Below, one piece after another: positions 1-11,501 of a DNA stretch of 64,000 nucleotides; positions within the stretch are counted from its first letter, which is position 1, and every line of letters starts with the position of its first letter. Under the pieces are notes generated by a model that had not been told where the DNA came from, made no database searches, and was given only the letters and a program-made list of their open reading frames with translations. The translations under genes were made by a program, and so were the position numbers. The DNA lies in the NCBI GenBank assembly GCA_013368325.1, contig JAACJK010000063.1, forward strand, positions 248,001 through 312,000. Direction: 5' to 3'. This DNA comes from Ephemerocybe angulata (taxonomy: Eukaryota; Basidiomycota; Agaricomycetes; Agaricales; Psathyrellaceae).

Positions 1-522
1 TCACTGGCAATTGCCGAATATTTAGATGAAACGTACCCGGCACCCACATATCCGGCCCTCGTTCGACCAGGGACTCGAGCATTTACTCGAGCGCTATTGA
101 CCGCAATCGACACCAGCCCTAAGGCTATGGCTCCCCTCTATCCATTTATAATCCCAGCTACCTTCGTCCATGTTCATGACCGCAGTAAAGCCTACTTTCG
201 CGCAACAAGGGAATTGCAATTCGGGATGAAGCTGGAGGAAATCACACCGAGAGGTGCCGATAGAGCTGAGGCGTGGGAGAGGGTCGAGATGGGGTTCAAC
301 ATGATTGCAGGGTGGTACAGAGGTTCGAAGTGGATAATGGAGGATGAGCCATGCTATGCGGATCTCGTCGTCGCAGCTTTCCTTATGTGGGTCAGGAAGG
401 TGTTCGGGGAAAGCAGCACAGAGTGGAGAGATGTAAAGAAGTGGAATAATGGAAAGTGGGAAAGGCATATGGAGGCGTGCATGGCATATGAGGACAGTTC
501 AGAGAGGTCTGTTACCAATTGA
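1..522 (+). CDS. Glutathione S-transferase, 3' part (5' end outside window)
   Basis: The reading frame is open from base 1 to the TGA at 520-522 (173 residues). It opens with SLAIAEYLDETYP, which matches the end of the thioredoxin-like GST N-domain, where the (D/E)S-x-x-I-x-x-YLD segment contacts glutathione. The rest is helical and fits the GST C-domain; YADLVVAAFLMW near residues 115-126 looks like the family's N-capping box and helix. Fungal GSTs of about 240-260 residues conjugate glutathione to electrophiles in the cytosol, and many basidiomycete versions also act in lignin-derived aromatic metabolism. The upstream exons with the catalytic Ser/Cys/Tyr region are missing, so the subclass cannot be assigned. 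No intron is apparent in the visible part. Confidence 0.85.
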   Translation, partial: SLAIAEYLDETYPAPTYPALVRPGTRAFTRALLTAIDTSPKAMAPLYPFIIPATFVHVHDRSKAYFRATRELQFGMKLEEITPRGADRAEAWERVEMGFNMIAGWYRGSKWIMEDEPCYADLVVAAFLMWVRKVFGESSTEWRDVKKWNNGKWERHMEACMAYEDSSERSVTN

Positions 523-818
523 CTCGAAATGCGATAGGATGTGTGTAAAACATCCATGACCAATATATTCATCCACAAGTAAGCCACCACATCAACTACA
601 ATGAGAACTAAACTGAACCAAAGAGCCATCAAAGAACATATGTTTTTCACGATTTTTCAATAATATACCAATGCTCGCGAGACCAGAACTGCGATAGCCC
701 GGCGGAAGGGAACAAATTCTGTAGAAAATCCTTTCGTCAGCACTGGGGTTTAGATTATCAAAGACATGGTGTACACACCTGTCGTCTGACAACGGTAGGA
801 GTGACGGACGCAGCTCCT

Positions 819-1328
819 TTAGGTGAAGGGGACGATGATGGACCTGGTCTCGGGGGTATAGCAGAACCCATTATCCAGCCTCTCAATGCAGTTGGAGAGC
901 TGGGTGCACGGGGCAACACAGTTGGGCTGGGAGCAGAACGCAACCTGGGTGGAGGCTTGGAGACACGCAGTGTCGGGAGCAGCGAGGCAGACAGCGTTTC
1001 CATTGTACACGCTGCATTGACCCCCGCAGACCTTCCCGGCGCGCTGGGAGCAGTACACAACACGAGTGTTGAGAGTTCCACGCTTCTCGATGCCCTTGAG
1101 CGGGTTGACGGACGCGTCTTCGTCACCGATGTAGGTGATCTTGGCGTCGGTGGTAGCGAGCCAGTGGTCGATCTGGGCATCGTTCGTAAGCCCTTCAGTG
1201 GCCTACATGCTGTGGTGTCAATATGGCAATTATCTGGGAGGTGATAGAATATTTACAGGGGTAGGGCTGGCCGTGACGACAGTAGCAACAGCGGCGAAGG
1301 CTGCGATGAGGAGAGTAGCGAATTGCAT
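819..1328 (-). CDS. Secreted ten-cysteine protein, copy A
   Basis: Two exons on the minus strand, 1257-1328 and 819-1202, split by a 54-bp GT-AG intron; 151 residues. Exon 1 is a signal peptide (MQFATLLIAAFAAVATVVTA). Exon 2 has a dibasic IEKR site about 55 residues in, suggesting Kex2-type processing, followed by a domain with ten cysteines including CGGQCSVYNG and CSQPNC. This suggests a small disulfide-bonded extracellular protein. I recognise a basidiomycete secreted-protein style but no named family or function. The 5' half, intron and promoter are identical to copy B (3743-4252), while the 3' half has diverged, including R to G and A to T changes around the dibasic site. A TATA box lies 77-84 bp upstream. 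Confidence 0.85.
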
Positions 1329-1949
1329 CTTGGTCAGAAGTGAGGAGGAAGTTGAAGAAAACTCTGGATGAGAACTCTGTAGAAAGATGAACGGATTACC
1401 ATCCCTTATATATGTTTTTTCTGCCCCGCGCTGTAAATCTTCCCCCCAATCCATCGCCCAGAGGCCACACGACACTTGCACGAAACTTTCGTGTTCAAAA
1501 TTCCATATCTCGTAAGTTTGAAATTTACACTTCCTTGGCCTTCGTAAAACTCAAGAGTTTCAAGCGTTTCTGCTGCTTCTTGATGCGCTCACGGTTTTAC
1601 AGTGGGCAGCGTGACTATCGGCGCTTAATTGAGCTGTGCATCTCAACTCTTCCGATTTCCAATGTACGCATAACAGCTACTATCAATCTAGTTGTGTCTC
1701 TTTATAGTGTTTATGCTTACATTCACATTGCTCTGGGATAAGTGACGCTCGCTCGATGGCTGGTAGAACGCAGTGATGTCAACGCCCAGTCAATGATGTA
1801 TTCAAGGAACAATTGCAAATCGCACACATAAGGTCCATACTGGGATAATCTATTTCCAGCTATGGCTTCTCTCTCCTGATGCTGGGGCGCCCGGGAAGGC
1901 AATAGGGTGGGCCAAGTGTGTCCGAATTTGAATTTGAGCTGCATGATTA
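1101..1949. repeat. Inverted repeat arm A (about 850 bp)
   Basis: This stretch is the reverse complement of about 3122-3971 with no difference I could find. It covers the promoter, exon 1, the intron and the first third of exon 2 of the ten-cysteine gene. Similarity continues at a lower level to about 819. Outside position 1949 the two arms diverge abruptly. Confidence 0.9.
1405..1412 (-). promoter_or_regulatory. TATA box of ten-cysteine gene A
   Basis: TATATAAG on the minus strand, 77-84 bp upstream of the ATG at 1328. It is mirrored exactly at 3659-3666 for copy B. Confidence 0.7.
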
Positions 1950-3121
1950 TGGGTAGACAGGTATACTCTGAATGACTTCTTCAGTTCAATTTTCTGACGT
2001 TTTATGCACTGCTATGGGACCTCGAGTACCAGCATAATAAGGACTAAAATCGTGTGATTTTGGTGTGATTATCTCTTACGGTGCTTCAAGTATCACCGCG
2101 GCAAGATCAGGCTGAAGCGCGCAATTGCATGGAGGAGGACAGATTGGATGGAATGACAGATAGGACTTGGCTGGAAACCGAGATTCCAGAGGGTTGCATT
2201 GCAGATTTCACCAAAAATGAAAGGTGCCATGGACCCAAAATGGACGGCACGGTAGCATTCGTCGTGGAGGCCGCAGTTCCATGTCATTGAGAGAGAGTTG
2301 TGGCTGGAACCATGGTTGCCAGAGTATGTGCGACTGTGCCCTCCACCCGAGTTCCACAGCACACGCCATTTCGATGGAATTTCCAATGGAACCCTGTGGA
2401 ATCCTCGTATCCAGAAGGACCCCATGAGCGAACACATTCAATCTGATGTCCGTCATGGGATTGCACGTTCCAGCCCAACCATACCGCGGTGTATTACGAA
2501 AAGAACATCTGGGCAATTGGTGGTATTCTTAGACCCCATTTGAGAGGAAGCCTGCCTTCCATACCTGGGACTGCAATCGCTGTTTTTACACGTACGAGGA
2601 TATGGATAGGAGGGCGTCTTCGTCAGTGGCTCGATCATACATCCGTATTCGCGACCACAGCAGGGTCCCGATTACTAGGTGTCCTTGGCCTGATCTTTAA
2701 CAGGGAGGCACAGCCGTATGAGGGTAACCTGGGTGCATTCTATGCCCTGCACGCTCGAGACTCCTTCAGATACCACAGTCCTGACTGAGTCTATTTATCG
2801 TGGAATTTAAATCCATTGAATCTGTAACTCTAGCATCTTTCCGACCGTCGGCTTGAACTGTAAACTGCTAACCCCTCGCTCAGGCCAGTGTCCTCAGCAT
2901 CTTTCCGACCGTCGGCTTAAACTGCAAAATGCTAACCCCTCGCTCAGGATCACTCCGGAGCGCCCGAGAGGTACATAATAGACTCAGCATTTCTTACAAA
3001 ACCAAAGCATAAACTAGATACATCATGGAAAGACAAGGGTTTAGAGTTTACTGTTAGGCCGATGTCAACTCATCGCAAGCCTTTATTCGGTGTGTGCACA
3101 ATTCGTGCTGACATTAACGAG
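1950..3121. other. Spacer between the inverted ten-cysteine genes
   Basis: About 1.2 kb of unique sequence. Several overlapping ORFs on both strands at 2081-2790 have no recognisable domain and look like chance or relic sequence. It contains the 53-bp tandem pair at 2832-2948. No promoter or gene is assigned. Confidence 0.5.
2832..2948. repeat. Two 53-bp direct repeats
   Basis: Units 2832-2884 and 2896-2948 start AGCATCTTTCCGACCGTCGG and end CCCCTCGCTCAGG. They differ at a few positions and are separated by 11 bp. Confidence 0.85.
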
Positions 3122-3971
3122 TGATCATGCAGCTCAAATTCAAATTCGGACACACTTGGCCCACCCTATTGCCTTCCCGGGCGCCCCAGCATCAGGAGAG
3201 AGAAGCCATAGCTGGAAATAGATTATCCCAGTATGGACCTTATGTGTGCGATTTGCAATTGTTCCTTGAATACATCATTGACTGGGCGTTGACATCACTG
3301 CGTTCTACCAGCCATCGAGCGAGCGTCACTTATCCCAGAGCAATGTGAATGTAAGCATAAACACTATAAAGAGACACAACTAGATTGATAGTAGCTGTTA
3401 TGCGTACATTGGAAATCGGAAGAGTTGAGATGCACAGCTCAATTAAGCGCCGATAGTCACGCTGCCCACTGTAAAACCGTGAGCGCATCAAGAAGCAGCA
3501 GAAACGCTTGAAACTCTTGAGTTTTACGAAGGCCAAGGAAGTGTAAATTTCAAACTTACGAGATATGGAATTTTGAACACGAAAGTTTCGTGCAAGTGTC
3601 GTGTGGCCTCTGGGCGATGGATTGGGGGGAAGATTTACAGCGCGGGGCAGAAAAAACATATATAAGGGATGGTAATCCGTTCATCTTTCTACAGAGTTCT
3701 CATCCAGAGTTTTCTTCAACTTCCTCCTCACTTCTGACCAAGATGCAATTCGCTACTCTCCTCATCGCAGCCTTCGCCGCTGTTGCTACTGTCGTCACGG
3801 CCAGCCCTACCCCTGTAAATATTCTATCACCTCCCAGATAATTGCCATATTGACACCACAGCATGTAGGCCACTGAAGGGCTTACGAACGATGCCCAGAT
3901 CGACCACTGGCTCGCTACCACCGACGCCAAGATCACCTACATCGGTGACGAAGACGCGTCCGTCAACCCGC
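3122..3971. repeat. Inverted repeat arm B (about 850 bp)
   Basis: Reverse complement of 1101-1949. See arm A. Confidence 0.9.
3659..3666 (+). promoter_or_regulatory. TATA box of ten-cysteine gene B
   Basis: TATATAAG, 77-84 bp upstream of the ATG at 3743. Confidence 0.7.
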
Positions 3972-4252
3972 TCAAGAGAATCGAGAAGCGCGGCGCGCTG
4001 AACACGCGCGTTGTATACTGCTCCCAGCGCTTCGGAAACACCTGTGGCGGGAACTGCAGCGTCTACAATGGAAACAGCGTCTGCCTCGCTGCACCCGACA
4101 CCGTGTGCTTGCAGGCCTCCACCCAGGTCGCGTTCTGCTCCCAGCCCAACTGCCTTGCTCCGTGCACCCAACTCTCTAATTGTATCCAGAGGCTGGATAA
4201 TGGGTTCTGCTATACCCCCGACACCAAGTCCATCATCGTTCCCTTCACTTAA
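3743..4252 (+). CDS. Secreted ten-cysteine protein, copy B
   Basis: Two exons, 3743-3814 and 3869-4252, with a 54-bp intron (GTAAAT to TGTAG); 151 residues. It has a signal peptide of about 20 residues, then SPTP, a short acidic pro-region, two basic sites (LKR and IEKR) and a ten-cysteine domain ending in IIVPFT. The layout suggests secretion, Kex2-like trimming and a disulfide-stabilised product outside the cell. Function is unknown. Copy A on the opposite strand shares an identical 5' region, so the two genes probably share expression signals. Start chosen because it is the first ATG after the TATA box and opens a strong signal peptide. Confidence 0.87.
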
Positions 4253-4833
4253 ATACTTCGTTGAAGTAGTTATGTTCTGTGTCGGTCAGTCAATATTCTT
4301 GATGTCCCTCTGGTGGCAGTACATCGCACTGACTGAACTGCTTCTTCAAAGACTATTAGCCTAGGGGTGTGATGGAACTTCGGTAGCGACCGTTTCAAGT
4401 GTCGTTCGCTGTGTATGGAAGTCTTTAGTCGATGATATATATAGCTGTTGTAGCTGTTGAAGTAAATGTGCTTGCATAAGGTATTCGACTCCCTCAGCAA
4501 ATATTATCATGATTATGTCTCGAGACTTCTATGTATTTCAAGGGAACTGTAGGTAGAACCCCGGCGCCAAGTGACGTTCCGTGCTCGGAGAAACCTCGCT
4601 GCCGGCACCCGCTGATATACTACCGGGGCGCTTAATCGAACAAACAACCACATGGTAGACAAACCAGCTGTCCAATATCAATGTGAACATTATAAAGGAC
4701 GTCGACAAACTCCCAGGTGGAGGGAATACACACATAGGGTTCGTTTCTAGTCATCGACGAACGTACATACGCGTAAGGATTCGTTGGGAAGTTAACTACA
4801 GCAGATACCAATTAAAGAGACAAGAAACACTGG
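4253..4833. other. Intergenic region
   Basis: The 3' flanks of convergent genes (ten-cysteine B and the CHAT gene) meet here. I see no ORF with coding character. A GGCGCTTAATCGAAC motif near 4628 recurs elsewhere in the window. Confidence 0.5.
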
Positions 4834-7800
4834 TTAATATCCAAAATGAACATAAGGAACCCACGCGAGCAAGGCTTGCTCGGAATTGCTGCCGAGGCGT
4901 AGCCTCAACTCTTGAATGGCATGGTGAAGAGCGTAAGCGGAGTTGGTGCCGTCAAAGCCACCCGATCTTGGGACACCATCTTCACTATCCTTCCACAGAT
5001 ACTGGTAAAAGTCGGTAGCGACCTGGGGTGCGTGTCGATCACCGATTGACCACATTGTAGCCACCACACGGCGATATCCTGCGGAGAGCATTCCTGCCGC
5101 GAGATGTACAGCTTCGTCAGATAGCTTCTCCTCTCCAGTACTCGTCTGGCATGCCGAAAGGAAAGCAAGGTCAGCATTCTTCAGATTCTTCTGAATGATG
5201 GTCCCAAGATCGAGAGTTCCGTTATGAAATAGGAAGCGACTTTCAAGAGGATCGGCGGAATTTTGGGAAGCGTGGCATGCGAGGTGAACGCTGGTACAGC
5301 TTTCCATATATCGAATATATGTGTCGATGTTATCAACGGCATCGCCTTCAAGTTCCACCACTTTCACCCCGTATTTGATGGCCATGTCGTGGATTGACCG
5401 TACTTCCTGCTTAGTTCCAACGATTGGGGAGGTGCCGGGCGCGTTGGGCTGGCTTGTTAAGAACAACCCTGTCTCGGACTTGTCAATTGAGTGGGATTTT
5501 CTAACGCGATCGGTGAGGGCGGTGACAGTGGGGGTATAGGAGGAGACGGTGTAGTCGTGGATACTTTCGGACTCTTCTGTTCCATAGAGCCCTGCTGCGT
5601 GAATAGGCAAAAAGGAAAGCGGCCCTGTCGGACACCACCAGATTCTGGGCAGGATTGTAGCCGGAGATGAGCAATTATTCTTCTGCATAAAATAGTCAGT
5701 ATGCGCAGTTTGCGGGACAGTTATGCTTAAAGGAACCCACTGAAATGTTCAACTCGTTCAATATCGGTTTCACAATATCTATCCAAAGGCCTCCAAGCAC
5801 ATTATGTGTAGCGCCTTTCCCTTGACGAACCCTGTACGCAGGCCGAATTCCTCTATCCAAGTTATCCGCCACTGAGTCGGTAACTTCCACGGTTCCTCGA
5901 TCACGAAGTTGTTGGGACCGTAGTTCATTTGTTAAGTCACTCCGGTATTGGTTAGCTTTCGCTGAGGAGAAGTTGGGAAGGGGAATGTGAATGGGTTTAT
6001 CACACCCTGCGTGTAGTGCAATCGCATCGCAACGGCGGTCTTCAATGTTGATGACGATAACATAGCCGGAATCAGGTAGGTGACTCAGGAGTGTCGAGCA
6101 CGGCGATGGCTTGAGGAAGTCCCCAAATCCAGAAATATCTCGCACCGTGGCCACAAGGTCGTCCCATTGCAGTGCAAGGCTCAGATGAGAACGAGCCTCA
6201 TCGTCCAACGAGATCTTCTCTGGTAGCGACATGCCTATGCGTGATTTCTCCCGCGTTGAACCTGCAGACTGCAGTCGGAGTGATAATTCTGTAACACGCT
6301 GTGCGAGATCGCTATCGTGGGCCTGGAGTTCGTCGATCGGCGTGCGAAGGTTGGTGAGCTGGCTCCAGACCAAGCAGCGGCCTTGCTCGAGCCACTCAAG
6401 CGCCTTTTCAGGTCGGTTGAGAGCGCATGCTGCGGACGCAGCCATGAGCGGGAGGCCAGCGATATCTTGGAGTTGCACATAACGAAGCTGGACAGTCTGA
6501 TCAAGACCGGTGATCAGTGCAACCAACTCTATGGCAGTATCGAATACCATCAGGACGTCATCTAGCACAGGGGAGTGAAGGTGGAGTAGACGGGCCCAGT
6601 TGACTGCTGCATCTAACCTGGTACGAGGGGGCCCCAAAGTGGCAGTGGCAGCAGCTTTGAAATGGGACATTGCTGCTCCCAATATGGCAGGATTTGTGGG
6701 ATGCTGCATTGATAGCTTGTATACACATTTGCCGAGGATGCACAGCAGACTGGGGAGGCCGGGGTGAGTTTCGGGTGTCTTCTTCAAGGCTAGATATGCG
6801 AATCCAATGGCTTGGGCGAGGTCGGGCATATTACGAGTGTGGTCGAAGCGTGCCATATGCATGGTGGCAAGAGTTTTGAGTTTCAACAAGATACCTCCGT
6901 GATCCAACGGCATCTTCTCCAGGGCGCTAGAGCAAAGAGATACAGCTTCATCAAGATCTGCAAGGCTACCGGCGAAGTTAAAGCGTCTCCGAAGCGAGCG
7001 TCCGAGGTGGTTGAGTAAGGTTGGGTAGTGTGTATGATTCTCTGGGGTCAATTGAACAGCTCTCCGTTGGTATGATATAACTTCGGTGAGGTCCGCGAAG
7101 TTATCTGTGCGCTCAAAGCGGGACTCAAGTGACCCGGCAAGATTGCTGAGCCAAACGGGGAGGCTCGCATGATCCTTGGGAGCAACTTCTACGGCCTTTT
7201 GACAAAAAACTATGGCTTCAGCGAGATCCGTGGGGCTACTCGTGCGTTCAAAACGGAAGTGGTATGCTGATCCGAGGTTGCTGAGCTGGGCTGGAACGTC
7301 CGAATGGCCCTCTGGCGTCAGATGCACAGCGTTTTGCAAGCTTGAAATCGCCTCGGCGAGGTCAGCGAGGTTTGCACTGCGCTGGAAGCGAATCATTAAC
7401 GCCAATCCGAGGCTGTTGAGAAACATATAATCCTTTGGAGCTAGATGTACGGCCCTCTGTTTGAACGATATGGCTTCGGAGAGGTCTGAGAGACCTCCAG
7501 TGCGCTCAAACCGAGTCTGCAGTGCCATCCCGAGGTTGTTGAGTCGTATGGGAAGCTTAGGGTGACCTTCTGGAGTCAGCCTCACGGACTTCTCCTCCAA
7601 TGAAATGGCTTCAGAGAGGTCCGAGAGGTCACTGGTGTGTTGAAATCGCGACAAGAATGACATCCCAAGGTTGTTGAGCCGACCTGGCAGATCTGCATGA
7701 GTATCGGGAGTGTGCTCCAAGGCTCTCTGTTTATATGAGATGCATTCTGTGAGGTCAGGCAGATTTCCAAGGCGCTTGAAGCGCAGGTGGAACGACTGCC

Positions 7801-8572
7801 CAATGTTGTCGAGCCACGTCGGTAGATCCGCATGGTCCTGTGGCGCCAGCTCGAGGGCTTTCCGAACTTTGGCAATAGATTCGTCAATGTCCTTGAGATC
7901 TCCTGTATGCCCGAATCGAGCCCTAAATGATCCTCCGAGACTGTGAAGTCGATTCGGAAGTTCTGGGTCACCTTCTGGAGTTAGGTCCACAGCCTTCAGC
8001 ATAGATGGGATGGCTTCGGAGACGTCTGTGAGATCCCCAGTGGCCTCAAAGCGGGAGAGTAACGCCAATCCGAGGTTGTGAAGCCGAGTTGGCAGACGTC
8101 TATCGCCCACGGGGGTGCGCTGTATGCATCGCTGCGCGTATAATATGGACTCCGAGACGTCCGAGAGGTTTCCAGTGCGTTGAAAGCGAAGGTTGAACGA
8201 GTACTGGAGATTGTTTAGCACAGATGTCATCGTTTCATCGCTGTGAGAAGGTAGTTGTGCTGCTCTCATCCCAACTGAAATGGCTTCATCCAGGCTCGAG
8301 AGACGACCGGCGTGCTCAAAAAGCATATAGAGAGAATCTGCGAGGATTCCCAGCCACCATTGTAGGTATGGGTCTTCAACTTCCGAAGTGAGTTGCACTC
8401 CCCTCCGAAATGCTTCGATTGCTTGTTCAATATCTGTAACGGCGCGGGTATCCATAAATCGGCTTCTACAGGCCTGACCGTCTTTCGCCAGACGGGTGAG
8501 AACATCTGTAGTTATCCAATTAATACCGTCCCCAAACGCCCGAAACACGCCACCTACCTTTGAGATCGTCAC
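4834..8572 (-). CDS. TPR-CHAT protein (caspase-like peptidase)
   Basis: Two exons on the minus strand, 5741-8572 and 4834-5682, split by a 58-bp intron; 1,226 residues. Residues 1 to about 550 are repeats of about 45 residues of the type LP-x-L-x-x-LG-x-x-x-x-RF-x-x-TGDL-x-DL-x-EAI, the TPR-like array common in Agaricomycetes. The C-terminal part is a CHAT domain (clan CD, related to caspases and separase): IWWCPTGPLSFLPIHAAGLY, the catalytic-His motif VHLACHA (His about 1081) and the catalytic-Cys motif LSACQT (Cys about 1122). Both dyad residues are present, so it may be active. CHAT-TPR proteins occur in bacterial and fungal immunity or regulated-death modules; a role here is inference. 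The intron was placed because removing it joins ...LNIS to KNNCSSPATILPR in frame. Confidence 0.9.
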
Positions 8573-9119
8573 TAATCACTTGGCTGTGCCCTTCCATGTT
8601 TGGTTTGAATATGTTTTCGAAAGTTGGGAGAGGAGGCAGTTCGGCGGGAGAAGCTAAACAGGGGATTCTGAGTATCTGAAAGTGCACGGGATATATATCC
8701 AGTCTCGAGACTCCGAGGCCTTCACCTTAATAGGATGAACCACAGCCTTCGTTCGACGGGTTCAACCAAGAACCGCAATTTAACACCTATGTGGCTTTCA
8801 CTAACCTACACGAGAATTCTATGAAGGGAGCAAGGCATAGCCCCGTATACATATTGGGTTCGCTGCTGTGGAGGTACACCACTGCTGGTCCACTTGGCGT
8901 TCGGATGCGACTTGCTGCCATACGTCGGCCATTCTACGCGCACGACTCGTCAAGGATCGCACGGAGGCTGTATCACCTACGTGCATTGCATTGAGAATTT
9001 GTGAGGCATTGTACACTTTCGGCCGAGATCAAAGCACTCGATCTGAGTCGGTCACACACCTGGCTGAAAGTGCATGTTACATGCTCCGTCACCCATCGGG
9101 ATATCCGCCATACTTACTA
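8573..9119. other. Intergenic region upstream of the CHAT gene
   Basis: Contains the 5' region of the CHAT gene and the 3' flank of the sugar porter. No supported gene. Confidence 0.5.
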
Positions 9120-11501
9120 TCACCCCCTCCTCCGTTCATCCAGCAATCGCCTCCGACTCTCATCTCCACCGTCACTGTCATCCCCGCCCCTTACCTCCTC
9201 CCTCTCCCTCTCGTTCTCGTCTATATCATCGTTCCCGTCGGCCCACACACTATGATACGAATGCGCCCCATGGCTATGCGCGCGATGCAGTGTGTCTCTC
9301 GTGCCATACTCCTCGATCGAAGTGCGCAGCGGACGCTCGGAGGTCGGGTGCGAGTGCGTCGTTTCACCTGAGAGGCGGAGTGGAAGGGCTGATTCATCAT
9401 AGCCTGCACTCGAATCTAGAGCGATTCGGATGAGTGTGTTTCCAAGAATAGATGAAAGATGGCGACGCACCTTCGTTGAACAGTGCATCCATATCTTCCA
9501 ACGCAATACCCTTCGTCTCAGGATACACTGCGCAAAGCTGTTAGTATGTGCAGCCTCAGCACAACTACGATGTCCAAAGAAGACGCACTGAAGTACACCA
9601 AAAGGAAGCTCAAGCAACAAAACATCCCATGCATCCAGTACAGCCGGTACTCAATCCACTCTTGCAGCACAGGCGTAAGTTCGCCTACAAGCCAATTGAA
9701 CGCCCAATTCGTCGCCGTCGACAACGACACCCCCTTCGCTCTAAACGTGAGCGGCATAATCTACACCATGCCATATCAGCTCCCGCTGTAAACGACAACA
9801 TACGGACACACAGCCAACAAGAGAGAGAAAACGCACCTCAGGTGGATACAACCACGGCACAGGGCCCCAACTATACCCAAAAGCCGCGTTAAACACCACG
9901 ACGCTCACCACAACAGCGTTTGGCGTCCACGCCTTCGCCTCCCACATGAAGTACCCCGTCGCGAAGAGCGACAAGGCCATCACTGCGGCGCCGCTGAGTA
10001 GGATGGGCCGCCGGCCCCATTGGTCAACGAGGTACCACGGCGGCACGGTGCTTGCGACGTAAAAGAGGGAGTTTAGGCCTGTCATGAGGAGCGCGGCGCG
10101 GCCGGTCCAGCCTGCTTCTGTGGGAGGGTTAGAGAGGGTGGTGGAAGGGAGAGGCAAGTCGTACGTTCGAATACGCGGGCTGGAGGCTGGTTAGCAGCTA
10201 TTGGGTAAGTTATAAGCGGGAGACGTACGAGCGTAGTATGAGATCACTATTCCGCCCTCATATTCAGCTCCTCATCACAATTCAATTGCGTGCTAAATCT
10301 CACCATTAATCCCGTTCTAGTGAAGAAAGACATAAGCACGTCTCCACATAAACGATACCCCCACTCACCAGCTGCGCAAACGCCTGACTCGACATCGCCA
10401 AAAGGACTCTCCTCTTATACTTCCTCCACATCGTCCCATACCCCCTTCCCTCCCCATACTCCCTCTCCCACACCACCCTATCCTTAATCTCGCGAAACTC
10501 CTCCTCCACCGCATCAGTATCCGCACCATCTCCGTGCAACGACGCAATGACGCGCAGGCCCTCGGCGTCCCGGCCGGTGTCGACGAGCCAGCGCGGGCTC
10601 TCGGGAATGAGCAGGGTGCCTGCGGCGAGGATGAAGCCGATGATGCATTGCACGAGGAGCGGAAGACGCCAGGAGAGGTGGGATTCGATATATGAGCAGA
10701 AGTAGTCCGTCCACTGTGAGATGTTCAGAGGGATCGGGGAGAAGGTGGGGACGAAGACGGCAACGTACGACGGAGACTGCGTATCCGATGATGTTGCCTG
10801 TGAATTCTACGCATGCGAGGGCACCTCTATGGGATGGGGGCGAAATTTCGCTTTGGTATATGGGGACGATGGATCTGCGTTCTATGCCTTTGGCTTGAGG
10901 TCATGGGGTTGAGTAGGATGTGGAACGTACGATAAGAGTCCTACTCCGCAGCCGCTAACGAAGCGACCTACGACCATCGTCCAAAACCCAACAGAGAACG
11001 TCTGGACGGTCCCTCCGAGCGTGAACACGATAGCCCCGATGAACAAAGTCTTCCTACGTCCTAGGATATCTCCTACACGTCCTGAGGCCAAAGATGTGAC
11101 TACACCGTCGCGTTAATAGAACCGAAAGAGGGTGCAAGGAAGGATACATACTGAACGCCCCAATTTCCAAAACCGCGACCATCGTCCCAATTTCGATCGC
11201 ACTCGGCGCACCAAAGTACTCGATAAAGTAGGGACCTGTGATGATTCCCGACATGACACTGTCAACCCCGTGTTTCCTCTTGTATTCATATACATTTCCA
11301 ACCACAGAAACGAGGAGTTACTGACCCTTGGTCATAGCCGAACTGAATACGTCCAGCGTTAGTCTCGAATTTTAGCCAAAGAACGTCGTATCGAAGTTGC
11401 GTACGTACGAGGAAGGTGCCTAGGCTGGCAAACACGGATACCGTGTACAGTACTCTCTTGTGCCATAACCTTTGGCGTGTCTTGGACGAGAAGAACCCCA
11501 T
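9120..11501 (-). CDS. MFS sugar porter (hexose transporter type)
   Basis: A multi-exon gene on the minus strand, about nine or ten exons. It starts at 11501 (MGFFSSKTRQRLWHK) and ends at 9120. The spliced reading shows sugar-porter signatures in order: FGYDQG, then GRVGDILGRRK in the TM2-3 loop, VGRFVSGCGVG, PESPRWLVDTGR before the central loop, a second-half DQWGRRPIL, the GYSWGPVPWLYPPE segment, and PETKGIALEDMDALFNE after the last helix. It is expected to be a plasma-membrane H+/sugar symporter or facilitator with 12 TM helices. The last exon encodes an unusual hydrophilic tail rich in His, Asp, Glu and Arg (about 90 residues). Introns are short with GTACGT/GTATGT donors. Internal exon borders were read by eye and some are approximate; the substrate is unknown. 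Confidence 0.85.
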
